Below, piece after piece: positions 55,845 to 64,000 of a DNA stretch of 64,000 nucleotides. Location: assembly GCF_900115435.1 (NCBI RefSeq), contig NZ_FOWK01000003.1:62001-126000 (forward strand), in the 5' to 3' direction. Origin of the DNA: Prevotella sp. tf2-5. Its GTDB lineage: Bacteria; Bacteroidota; Bacteroidia; Bacteroidales; Bacteroidaceae. The notes under the pieces were generated by a model. That model was not told the DNA's origin, did not search any database, and was given only the letters and a program-made list of their open reading frames with translations. The first letter of the stretch is position 1. The number at the start of each line of letters is the position of its first letter. Both the position numbers and the translations under genes were made by a program.

Positions 55845-58073
55845 TTAGTCTTTCAGTTTTAATGTAAGTTGCTGTGTTATTTTATCCGATGCCGTGCCGA
55901 TGAGGGCGTTAAACTCACCAGCCTCAGCCTTCCATAGTCGGGTCGTCTCATCATAAAACGATAGTGCGTCGATGCCGATGGTCAATGTTACCTCACGGGT
56001 CTCGCCTGGCTGGAGGAACACTTTCTGGAAAGCCTTCAGCTCTTTCACGGGTCGGTCAACAGAGCATTTCGTATCATTGATATAGAGTTGTATGACCTCG
56101 GCACCCGCTGTCCGTCCCGTATTGGTAACAGGAATCACAACAGACCATTGTTCGTCTTTTGTGATTTCATTTGCTGATGCTACGGGTCTCCCTATATTAA
56201 AAGAGGTGTAGCTTAATCCATGTCCGAAGGCAAAGAGAGGTTTTATTTTCTGTTTGTCTGTCCATCGATAGCCTACGTAGATGCCCTCCTTGTATTCCTC
56301 ATCAATGATATGTTCATTCTCTCGCCATGTACCGGGATAAGTGTTCAGTGCATGGGCACCACAGTCATTCAACTGCTGATACCAAGTGAAGGGCAGTCTT
56401 CCACTGGGGTTCACATCACCGCTCAGAATACGGGCGAGTGCCTCACCACTTTCCGATCCGATAAACCAGCCCTGCACGACGGCAGGAACCTTTTTCAGCC
56501 AGGGCATTTCCACGCCATTACCAGAGATATTCACATAGATCAGACGAGGATTCACCTTCGCAACAGCCTCAATGAGCTCGTTTTGACCGTAAGGTAATGC
56601 ATAGTCTTTACGGTCATGTCCCTCACAGTCCTGATAGTCCGATTTGTTCAGTCCACCGAAAATCACTACATAGTCAACCTCTTTGGCTTTCTCTACAGCC
56701 TCGGCAATCAGTGTTTCCCGAGAACGCAGGTCATAGAGAGAACGCCCCACCTTCACCCCATTATAGCTCTGAATGGTATCACCGACATAACCACGGGCAT
56801 AGTCAACAATTGGGAAACGCTTACGCATACCATCTAGGGGCAGTATCTCACGTTGAACCTTCAGTGAAGAGGAACCGCCTCCTACCGTCATCATCTTAAT
56901 AGCATTCTCACCTACCACCAAGATACGGGCATCTGCGGGAATCGGCAAGATGTTATGGTCGTTTTTCAGTAGCACGATACCCTCTTCGGCTATTTTCAGT
57001 GCTGCATTGTAGTGTGATTCAGAACAGAGGAACCCTATAGGCTTCTGACGGTTCATCGTAGTGCGATAGAAAAGTCGGAGCACTCTGCGTACCTTCTCAT
57101 CCAGTTCCTTGGTCGTGTATCGTCCTTCCTGAATCAGTTTCTTGTAAGGTTGAGCCAGGAAGTAGCTGTCGTAAGCATTCGAAGCCCCATCCGTCAGTCC
57201 GTTGGTCCATGAACCGAACTCCATGTCCAGTCCGTTTTTGATAGCCTGTTCGGTATCGTGTGTACCTCCCCAGTCACTGACGACGACACCGTTGTAGCTC
57301 CAGTCTTCTTTTAGAATCTTGTTCAGGAGAATATGATTATGGCAATTGTGTTGGTTCTTATAGAGATTATAGGCACCCATGATACCCCATGTGCCACCTT
57401 CCTTTACCGCAGCCTTGAAGGCAGGAAGGTATATTTCATGCAAAGCACGGTCACTCACTTTGACATTCACGTTGAAGCGGTACTCCTCGTCGTTGTTCAG
57501 GGCATAGTGTTTCACACAGGCTGCAACACCCTTTGACTGCATGCCCTGAATATAAGGTACCACCATGCGGGACGCCAGGAACGGATCCTCACCCATATAT
57601 TCAAAGTTACGACCGTTCAGCGGAGTGCGGTAGATATTTACCCCAGGTCCAAGTATCATGTTCTTTCCACGGTAGAGTGCTTCCTCGGCAAGACTCTCAC
57701 CATAGAGTCTTGACATTTGTGGATTCCATGTTGCGGCAAGACATGTCAATGCGGGGAAGGCGACACATGAGTCGTTCGTCTGTCCAGCCTGCTCCCACTC
57801 ATCCCATAACACGTCGGGGCGTACTCCATGAGGTCCGTCGTCTGTCCAGAAATCAGGAAATCCCAGTCGTTTCACACCCGGTGAGGAGAATTTTGATTGT
57901 GCATGAATGACGGCAATCTTCTCGTCAAGGGTCATCCTGCTCAGGGCATCCTCAATCCTTTCCTCTATATCTTTTGTCTCATCTAAATAAGTTGGCAAGA
58001 CTTGCGCTCTTACCGTACCAACTATACTCAGAACGATCATCGATAATATCAAGGTTCTATTCTTCATAATCAT
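55845..58073 (-). CDS. GH3 family beta-glucosidase
   Basis: A 742-residue exported enzyme; signal peptide ends near VRAQ. The GH3 N-domain has PDFWTDDGPHGVRPD and the nucleophile D267 in GVVVSDWGGTHD. The C-domain carries LPYGQNELIEAVA and SGRLPFTWYQ, and a fibronectin III-like tail starts near residue 640 (VTNTGRTAGAEVIQLYI). Removes terminal beta-glucose from glucan oligosaccharides in the periplasm. It ends 7 bp before the GH-A gene, and starts 23 bp after GH5. Confidence 0.93.
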   Translation of the reverse strand: MIMKNRTLILSMIVLSIVGTVRAQVLPTYLDETKDIEERIEDALSRMTLDEKIAVIHAQSKFSSPGVKRLGFPDFWTDDGPHGVRPDVLWDEWEQAGQTNDSCVAFPALTCLAATWNPQMSRLYGESLAEEALYRGKNMILGPGVNIYRTPLNGRNFEYMGEDPFLASRMVVPYIQGMQSKGVAACVKHYALNNDEEYRFNVNVKVSDRALHEIYLPAFKAAVKEGGTWGIMGAYNLYKNQHNCHNHILLNKILKEDWSYNGVVVSDWGGTHDTEQAIKNGLDMEFGSWTNGLTDGASNAYDSYFLAQPYKKLIQEGRYTTKELDEKVRRVLRLFYRTTMNRQKPIGFLCSESHYNAALKIAEEGIVLLKNDHNILPIPADARILVVGENAIKMMTVGGGSSSLKVQREILPLDGMRKRFPIVDYARGYVGDTIQSYNGVKVGRSLYDLRSRETLIAEAVEKAKEVDYVVIFGGLNKSDYQDCEGHDRKDYALPYGQNELIEAVAKVNPRLIYVNISGNGVEMPWLKKVPAVVQGWFIGSESGEALARILSGDVNPSGRLPFTWYQQLNDCGAHALNTYPGTWRENEHIIDEEYKEGIYVGYRWTDKQKIKPLFAFGHGLSYTSFNIGRPVASANEITKDEQWSVVIPVTNTGRTAGAEVIQLYINDTKCSVDRPVKELKAFQKVFLQPGETREVTLTIGIDALSFYDETTRLWKAEAGEFNALIGTASDKITQQLTLKLKD

Positions 58074-58096
58074 TTATAGTTTATAGTCATCACTAT

Positions 58097-59329
58097 TCAA
58101 TTTCCACTTTTCAACCCCATCGACTTAATATAGCCTTTCTGCGGTTTACAGTTCTCGAATTTAGCATTCTCCGCATATTGCATCAGTAGGCGATGAGCTT
58201 GCTGTTGATTGGGACGTGCCTCGCGCCATTCTTTATATGTATTACGGGATGTCTCACTGTATTTCACAACGACACTGTCCCATCCTTCTGGGCGATCGAA
58301 GCCCATCATGCAGGAGCTGTCCACCTTCTTGTAAGGCCAGAAGGTATAGCCTATATTGTTGTCTTTCATCACCTGGACGAACTGCGACTGCCATTCGTCC
58401 GTGTTATGTCCTATCTCACCCATATACATCGGCAGCCCTGTTTTGTCACGGAAATCGATATAGTCTTTGATGGCTTCAGCGGTAGCGGGACCACCATAGC
58501 GATGACAGGTGTACATGATCTTGTCATCAAAGGTCCAGTCGGTAAACATGAAGAAATCAGAGTTCCAACGGGCTCCCCCTAATAATATAATATGGTGGGT
58601 GTCCACCTGCCGGATGGCATTGACAGCACGTTTATAGAGCGGTTCCAGTAATAGGTTCAGCGAATCTTTGTTTTCAAAGAAGTGGGCAATGGGCTCGTTC
58701 ATCAGCTCATAGCCGAGAACGACGGGCTCATCCTTGTAATGAAAGGCTATCTGTTGCCATATCTGACAAAAGAGCTGTTGTGCTTTCTCACTTTCGAAGA
58801 GCCAGGGATAGCCGTAGCCGTCGTCGATATTGTCTCCTGTCTGTCCTCCTGGACAGTCATGCATGTCGAGAATAAGGTATAATCCTGTCTCGCGACACCA
58901 GTCCACTACATGGTCGATCAATCCGAAAGCGTCCTTTCCTGTTGTCTCGCCCATGTAGTACTCATCGGTAAATAATTTATAGTTAAAAGGCAGTCGGATA
59001 GTATTGGCACCCTGTCTGGCAATGAATTCAATATCTTTTTTCGTGATATAGTTCTGACGGAACGACTGCCAGAAAGAGGCAGTGGCGTCAGGTCCTACCA
59101 TCTCCTTCATCATCAGGTCAATCATCCATGCCGAGTTAGTACGGCTGAACCCGAACATATACCCTTCTGGATTCAGCCAGTTACCCAAATTCGTACCCTG
59201 AATATACAATCTCTCACCATTGGGCTTCACCAAATTTTTGCCATCTATTTGTACGAAATCGCCCTTAGCTTGCAGTCCGGTGACCGCAAGCATAAAGGCG
59301 ACGGATATAAGGAATCGGTTGATTCGCAT
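58097..59329 (-). CDS. GH5 family endoglucanase-like enzyme
   Basis: About 410 residues from ATG 59329 (MRINRFLISVAFMLAVTG), 8 bp after the GH16 stop. The frame open to 59434 lies inside GH16. The signal peptide ends near LQA. GH5 marks: GTNLGNWLNPEGYMFGF, GANTIRLPFNYKLF, LILDMHDCPGGQTGDN, acid/base Glu in YELMNEPIAHFF, and nucleophile Glu in MYMGEIGHN. The N-terminus resembles fungal-type exo-beta-1,3-glucanases and beta-1,6-glucanases of GH5 as well as endoglucanases; the precise bond is not determined. Confidence 0.9.
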   Translation of the reverse strand: MRINRFLISVAFMLAVTGLQAKGDFVQIDGKNLVKPNGERLYIQGTNLGNWLNPEGYMFGFSRTNSAWMIDLMMKEMVGPDATASFWQSFRQNYITKKDIEFIARQGANTIRLPFNYKLFTDEYYMGETTGKDAFGLIDHVVDWCRETGLYLILDMHDCPGGQTGDNIDDGYGYPWLFESEKAQQLFCQIWQQIAFHYKDEPVVLGYELMNEPIAHFFENKDSLNLLLEPLYKRAVNAIRQVDTHHIILLGGARWNSDFFMFTDWTFDDKIMYTCHRYGGPATAEAIKDYIDFRDKTGLPMYMGEIGHNTDEWQSQFVQVMKDNNIGYTFWPYKKVDSSCMMGFDRPEGWDSVVVKYSETSRNTYKEWREARPNQQQAHRLLMQYAENAKFENCKPQKGYIKSMGLKSGN

Positions 59330-59337
59330 CTTATTAT

Positions 59338-60717
59338 CTATTTCTTTTGAAATACACGAACATAATCTATTTTCATCTGTACAGGCAGTGCCGACTCGTC
59401 GGTACCTGCATAACCACCCCAGTCGCCACCCCATGCAAGATTGAGAATCAGGTGGAAGGGCTTGTCATAAGGGAAGTTGCGTATGGTATGGTCACTATTA
59501 TAGGAGAGGAGTAACTGACCATCCACGTATGTCTTGATATAGTCAGTTGTCCACTCCAGGGCATAGACATGATATTCACTCTCTGCGGTACCGATATTAC
59601 GAGCCGCAGTTATCTGAGTGTTGTTGGTATGGTTATGCCCCTCGGAATGCAGACTTGATGATACGACATTAGCGTCTACGCCCACTTCCTCCATGATGTC
59701 AATCTCACCACACTTAGGCCATCCTTCGGTAGCCCAGTCTACGGAGATAGGCATCATCCAGTAAGCAGGCCATGTACCCTTACCTTTCGGTAACAGGATA
59801 CGTGCCTCGAAATAGCCATACTGCCAGCCGTTGCCACCATTCTTAGCATTGACACGACCAGAGTATATCTTACCGTCATTTGCCTTGAAGCAGTTGATGA
59901 CGAGACGTCCGTCAACCAACTCTGTTGTATGCTTGCCATCGATGGTCTGCGTACCGGGACGATAGTATTGCTGTTCATTATTTACATTACCACGTTCCCA
60001 GTTCTCCCATTCCCAGTAACTGCTGTTCAATTGGTCACCCTCATTGAACTCATCATGCCATACCAGGCGATAGCCATCAGGGGTTACGATGTCACGGTCT
60101 TCAGCAGACTCTTGAGTAACGGTGATCACGGCTGTCTCACCATCGGCAGTCACCGTCACCTTACCAGTGCGTGATGCCTTGGCGTCATTGGCAGCTGTTG
60201 TAATCGTGAGTATCTTCCCGTTCTGCTGTGTGCTCAGCCAGTCAACATCAGTCGTTGCCGTCCAGTTTCCTCCACAGGAAATCTCCACAGTGATGGACTC
60301 ACCAACAGATGCAGAATACACTTCCTGGGCTGACACTTGCAGACTCTCACTCTGCGTCACAGTTATCATCTTGCGGGCAGTACCCGATTTGACTGTGACG
60401 ATTGCTGTGCGAGCGGCTCCTTTATTGGCTGAGGCCGTCAGTGTGATACTGCCAGTCTGTGAGGTGGAGCCTTCGACAGTGACTTTCAGCCATTCGTTAT
60501 CAGAATAGGCTGACCATTCCCGTCCTGTACACGTTACATTGACGGTGAAAGTTCCCCCTGTTGCAGTGACAGCAATATCACTTTGGGAGACGGTAATTGT
60601 CGTTGAACTACCTGAGCCTCCTCCTCCATCTGATGCATCGTCACCGCCACAGGCTACCAGCATGGTAGCCATCAGCAGCATCATGCTGTACAAACAGTAC
60701 TTTATTCTTTCATTCAT
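59338..60717 (-). CDS. Surface GH16 beta-glucanase (laminarinase type) with two BACON domains
   Basis: A 459-residue lipoprotein; C23 in MLVACGGDD, followed by acidic residues that favour outer-surface display. BACON domain 1 spans about 40-122 and domain 2 about 125-202. The GH16 domain (about 212-459) has the catalytic signature GEIDIMEEVG, with E338 (nucleophile), D340 and E343 (acid/base), plus YGYFEARILLPKGKGTWPAYW. This is the laminarinase/lichenase branch, endo-acting on beta-1,3- or mixed-linkage glucan. It probably makes the first cut at the cell surface. A 373-bp gap with a hairpin separates it from the binding-protein gene. Confidence 0.93.
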   Translation of the reverse strand: MNERIKYCLYSMMLLMATMLVACGGDDASDGGGGSGSSTTITVSQSDIAVTATGGTFTVNVTCTGREWSAYSDNEWLKVTVEGSTSQTGSITLTASANKGAARTAIVTVKSGTARKMITVTQSESLQVSAQEVYSASVGESITVEISCGGNWTATTDVDWLSTQQNGKILTITTAANDAKASRTGKVTVTADGETAVITVTQESAEDRDIVTPDGYRLVWHDEFNEGDQLNSSYWEWENWERGNVNNEQQYYRPGTQTIDGKHTTELVDGRLVINCFKANDGKIYSGRVNAKNGGNGWQYGYFEARILLPKGKGTWPAYWMMPISVDWATEGWPKCGEIDIMEEVGVDANVVSSSLHSEGHNHTNNTQITAARNIGTAESEYHVYALEWTTDYIKTYVDGQLLLSYNSDHTIRNFPYDKPFHLILNLAWGGDWGGYAGTDESALPVQMKIDYVRVFQKK

Positions 60718-61090
60718 TGTTTTACAATCTTCTATTCTTCATATTCCACATAAGTTATTATACTGCCATGCAACCCAGTAGACCCTCCTTGCTCACCACA
60801 CTGAGAATAACTGCTTCTCAGTTGATATGAGCCTGATGACAAATCAAGAATCTATCATCTTCACATGAACAAGTAAAGAATGCAAGAAAAGCCAACCCTC
60901 CAAATAGCAATTTATTAACCCTATACATAAATTAAAATTTTATAAAACTTTGCATTCAATAATTAATAATAGTAAGCGCATACAGATACAACATACAATA
61001 TATAAAGAGTTCCTCATCACAATCATATGTTAGAATATAGGGGGAGTCTGCTATATAATTTAGCAGACTTCCCCTAATATAAAATAAATA
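60718..61090. other. Gap within the glucan locus
   Basis: 373 bp of A/T-rich sequence between the binding-protein and GH16 genes. It contains the hairpin at 61041-61074 and no believable gene. I see no clear TTTG-N19-TAnnTTTG promoter for GH16 on the minus strand. Confidence 0.6.
61041..61074 (-). terminator. Hairpin after the surface glycan-binding gene
   Basis: GGGGAGTCTGCTA and TAGCAGACTTCCCC form a 13-bp stem with a single bulge and a 7-nt loop, 16 bp after the stop at 61091. It could reduce read-through from SusCD-binding protein into the enzyme genes. Confidence 0.7.
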
Positions 61091-62476
61091 TTATTCTCTA
61101 TGCTGTTGGAAAATGATTTGACTAATCTTGATCTGTGTGTTGTCAGGATTACCGCCAAAGTCAAATACCAGTTTTACGGCATCAGCGTCAGATGCGAACT
61201 GCGCTTTTGCTACTTGGAATGTATAAGACCCATCAGCGTCAATGTTAAATGTGCCATCAGTTCCTGGTAGGAAGTTGTTGTCATTATCCGACTGAGTAAA
61301 TTTAGCCGTAGCTGTGACAGCATTATTAGACTCAATGGTTACACTAAAGTCATAATCAACACCCGCCTTAACTGCCAATCCATTAGTTACCATCGTAACT
61401 TGAGCCTGCCAACGTTCCCATGTTGCAGAAGGAAGGGTTACGCTATAGTTGCCATCCCCTTGATAAATCAGCTCAGGATCTGCTATTTGAGCCCAACCTG
61501 GTGCATAGTAGTACGACATCGTATAAGCCTGTTCGTTATCAATTGTCAGCCAAATGTTTGCGGGATTGTTGTACTCAAATACAGCCTCGGCAGGTTTTGG
61601 AAGTACCGTTCCATCATCGTAGGCGTGATCTTTAATCACGAAGCTCTCAATCACAATACTAGAATTGTCCGCGTTGCCACCAAGGTCGAAGATATACATT
61701 AGATCGGATATGTCCTGATTTGCCGGAACATCGCTGAACCATACACACAGGGGCTCATCTGCCTGTAAAGCAATACCATCCTTATAGAACAGAGTATTAT
61801 TCTCATCAGCAGCAGAGCAGATCTTCAAAGTCACGTGAGGATGATCCGCTGTTGAGGTAAAGATTACAGAACCATCATAATTTGTACCAGCTTTAATAGG
61901 TTCAATACCATCAACATTGAAGAAACACTGTGCTTGCCACTGGTCTGTTGTGGCAACTGGTGTGTTAATAGTAATCTCACCAGAGCCAATAGAGTATCCA
62001 GGGTCGGCAATCTGACTCCAACCTGGTGCATACCAGAAACGGTTAAGAGAGAAAGAAGCATCCTTCATTATATTATGCTCGAAATCAACCTTAAAGCCGG
62101 CAAAACCATTCATAATGGTGTGATCAACCGTGAACGATTTGATAATAGAACCATCACTGATTCCATTAGCATTCATAATCTTACACTCTACAGTATATTC
62201 ACCAGCTTTACGATAATACTTTGAGGTTGTGAAATCTGTTGAATAGGTATCACCGTTGACAATCCATACTGGCTGCACACCAGCAGCCCCAGTGAAGCTA
62301 AAGGTCGCTACATTAGTCTCCTGATTAACAGATATCGTGAAATTATCAGAATAATCTGTTACATTAGGTATACCATTTGAGTTAGCGCCACTATAATCGT
62401 CTGGCGAGCAAGCTGTAAAAGCCAGTACACCAAGAACCATCAGTGAAGAACTGATATACTTGAATATTTTGTTCAT
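61091..62476 (-). CDS. Surface glycan-binding lipoprotein (SusE/F position) with duplicated CBM-like domains
   Basis: A 461-residue lipoprotein; lipobox LAFTAC with Cys at about residue 23, then SPDD, favouring surface export. A PKD-like domain (about 40-118) precedes two related carbohydrate-binding modules. The duplication shows as YAPGWSQIADPGYS near 148 and YAPGWAQIADPELI near 328, each followed by a WQAQ segment and a closing FDLGGNADNS / FDFGGNPDNT strand. These resemble CBM4/CBM22-type jelly rolls. It holds glucan at the surface next to SusD, whose gene lies 28 bp upstream. Confidence 0.88.
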   Translation of the reverse strand: MNKIFKYISSSLMVLGVLAFTACSPDDYSGANSNGIPNVTDYSDNFTISVNQETNVATFSFTGAAGVQPVWIVNGDTYSTDFTTSKYYRKAGEYTVECKIMNANGISDGSIIKSFTVDHTIMNGFAGFKVDFEHNIMKDASFSLNRFWYAPGWSQIADPGYSIGSGEITINTPVATTDQWQAQCFFNVDGIEPIKAGTNYDGSVIFTSTADHPHVTLKICSAADENNTLFYKDGIALQADEPLCVWFSDVPANQDISDLMYIFDLGGNADNSSIVIESFVIKDHAYDDGTVLPKPAEAVFEYNNPANIWLTIDNEQAYTMSYYYAPGWAQIADPELIYQGDGNYSVTLPSATWERWQAQVTMVTNGLAVKAGVDYDFSVTIESNNAVTATAKFTQSDNDNNFLPGTDGTFNIDADGSYTFQVAKAQFASDADAVKLVFDFGGNPDNTQIKISQIIFQQHRE

Positions 62477-62504
62477 AACGAATTCTTATTTAATGTTTAT
62501 ACTA

Positions 62505-64000
62505 TTAATATCCAGGAACTTGTTTCAAATTGGGGTCGGCACTCAACTCGCCTTGCTCAATGGGCACATACTTACGGTTCTCAGACCAGTTGTTTGTGCG
62601 ATTCGCAACAGAGCCTGCAACTAATACAGAAGCCGCTTTCCCTGTACGTACAAGGTCAAAGTAACGTTTACCCTCGCCCACGAATTCCAGGCGACGCTCC
62701 TCAAGGATATTGTCTTGTGTGGTAGTAGACACATCACCTAGTCCGGCACGCAGACGGACACGAGATACATAGCGTGCAGCCTCGCCATTATCACCTCCAG
62801 TGAGAACTAATAATTCCGCTGCATTCAACAGTGTTTCCGCAAAGCGATAGACACGCAGATTGTTATTGAAGTTAAGGTCTTGATCCCAACCAGCGTCTTT
62901 CACGTTCTCGACACGAGGTAGATATTTGTTCAGGAAGAAACCTGTATGCTGCCAAGCATGTTCATACTCAATACCATTGGCTGCTGCTACTGCATCTGCA
63001 TTATAGCAAGTCGCATCACGGCGTGTGTCGACAGCACTGTACATGTCATAAGTTTCTTGACGAACAGGGGCAAAACTCCATCCATTGTCAACGCCATCCA
63101 CACCAGAAGTCCAGCCACGAGGTCCAATCAGACGAGGAAGTACCGTACCACCTACAGCCATTGTGTTGCTCCAACCGCGCTGGTGGTTGTCATCATTATA
63201 GTTAACTTCGTAGATACTCTCAACTCCCCATTCACCAGACTCAGTCCAAATTGCAGCATAATTAGGATTCAAATCGTATTTTCCAGAATTTATAATATCT
63301 TTCATATAGTTAAGTGCTTTTGAATAGCGGCTTGAATCTTTCTGATACAACACAAAATCAGCATAGATCATCTCTGCGAAAGCCTTAGTGACATAGCCGG
63401 CACGAGCCTCCAACTCACGCATCGGTAACACATTCAAATTAATGGCATCTTCCAGGTCTGTGATCACTTTTTCATAAATCTCTGATGGCTCATATTGCTC
63501 GCCGAGGTAGTTACCTGTCAGATTCTCTGTATAATATACGATATATCCCCAGAATTTCCAAAGATTCAGGTAGTAATAAGCACGAAGCACACGAGCCTGT
63601 GTCTTATAGTATATGGCATTTGCTTCGGTAATATCCGTATTCTCAAGATTCAGAGCATCTATATAAGAAATCAGGTCGTTGGCGCGCTTCACACCACTAT
63701 ACTCTGCTGTCCAGAGACCACTCAGTGTCTGGTTGGAATTACCATTATAGTTGGAAAGCAACTGCCAGTTCATCATATCTGAGGAACTACCGCCACCCAC
63801 ATTAATTTGGTCGGCAAGAATATCCGAAACAATATTCAGAGGATTGTATGCACCATTCCAATCTGGCCAATGCAAAGGATCATAAACAGCCACTAATGCC
63901 TCTTTGATATGGGCATCGTTGGAGAAATACTCTTTCAGGTCGTCAGAGCTAGGATTCTCAACCTCAAGGAAGCTATCAGAGCAACCAGAGAGGGATACTG
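62505..64000 (-). CDS. SusD/RagB family glycan-binding lipoprotein (5' end outside window)
   Basis: The frame runs from the window edge to the stop at 62505, 498 codons. At the edge it reads VSLSGCSDSFLEVENPSSDD, so the lipobox LSGC is present and only the first 15-20 signal-peptide residues are missing. SusD features: TPR-like helices (RVLRAYYYLNLWKFWG; DLEDAINLNVLP), AGYVTKAFAEMIYADFVLYQ, and the C-terminal LEERRLEFVGEGKRYFDLVR with PIEQGELSADPNLKQVPGY. SusD caps the SusC importer. A susC gene should lie directly upstream, beyond the window. Confidence 0.95.
   Translation of the reverse strand, partial: VSLSGCSDSFLEVENPSSDDLKEYFSNDAHIKEALVAVYDPLHWPDWNGAYNPLNIVSDILADQINVGGGSSSDMMNWQLLSNYNGNSNQTLSGLWTAEYSGVKRANDLISYIDALNLENTDITEANAIYYKTQARVLRAYYYLNLWKFWGYIVYYTENLTGNYLGEQYEPSEIYEKVITDLEDAINLNVLPMRELEARAGYVTKAFAEMIYADFVLYQKDSSRYSKALNYMKDIINSGKYDLNPNYAAIWTESGEWGVESIYEVNYNDDNHQRGWSNTMAVGGTVLPRLIGPRGWTSGVDGVDNGWSFAPVRQETYDMYSAVDTRRDATCYNADAVAAANGIEYEHAWQHTGFFLNKYLPRVENVKDAGWDQDLNFNNNLRVYRFAETLLNAAELLVLTGGDNGEAARYVSRVRLRAGLGDVSTTTQDNILEERRLEFVGEGKRYFDLVRTGKAASVLVAGSVANRTNNWSENRKYVPIEQGELSADPNLKQVPGY

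Noticed and set aside
59330..59434. Longer start of the GH5 gene
   Set aside because: It lies within the GH16 coding end and precedes a standard signal peptide at ATG 59329.

Overview
The window reads as chromosomal DNA of a member of the Bacteroidota, most likely Prevotellaceae (Prevotella/Segatella-like). The grounds are repeated Bacteroidota-type promoters (TTTG, 19-20 bases, TAnnTTTG), a SusD-type glycan utilisation locus with BACON domains and a DUF6377 regulator, the type IX secretion translocon gene sprA next to ruvA, meso-diaminopimelate dehydrogenase, LruC and DUF4831 proteins. No rRNA or tRNA gene, insertion sequence or CRISPR array was recognised. The species call is an inference from gene content.

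Layout. 1-5.2 kb: the end of an unidentified gene, a 22-bp periodic repeat array, a seven-helix membrane AraC regulator divergent from two tandem secreted esterases, then a stand-alone penicillin-binding transpeptidase domain. 5.2-9.4 kb: glyS, an FKBP lipoprotein, and a two-gene pair of ABC-type ATPase plus DUF4435 (TOPRIM-like) protein resembling PARIS/OLD anti-phage modules. 9.4-15.1 kb (minus): dxs-trkA-trkH-manA. 15.1-23.2 kb (minus): ruvA and the very long sprA. 23.4-24.3 kb: ddh.

24.3-29.3 kb is the accessory part: a collapsed AAA-ATPase remnant, a two-gene cassette (primase/helicase-like VirE-DUF3987 protein and an unrecognised membrane protein) running leftward from two large palindromes, then two more 22-bp repeat arrays. 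Core genes lie on both sides (ddh and etfBA), so this looks like an insertion locus.

29.3-33.4 kb: etfB-etfA-acyl-CoA dehydrogenase-ndk. 33.4-38.5 kb (minus): a housekeeping operon hpt-adk-obgE-pgeF-mutY-purN-yraN. 38.6-43.6 kb: nnr-DUF4831-methylmalonyl-CoA decarboxylase, convergent with a SLC13/DASS transporter. 43.8-46.6 kb (minus): an LruC-domain lipoprotein and class II fructose-bisphosphate aldolase.

46.8-64 kb (minus) is one polysaccharide utilisation locus, entered from its SusD end: SusD (cut at the window edge), a surface glycan-binding lipoprotein, GH16 with two BACON domains, GH5, GH3, a clan GH-A enzyme, a large clan GH-Q phosphorylase-like enzyme, GH30, a GPH-family sugar symporter and a DUF6377 regulator. 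The enzyme set points to beta-1,3(/1,6)-glucan such as laminarin or fungal/cereal glucan: GH16/GH5 cut outside, the binding proteins capture, GH30/GH3 trim, and the phosphorylase and symporter handle the oligosaccharides. SusC should lie just beyond the right edge.
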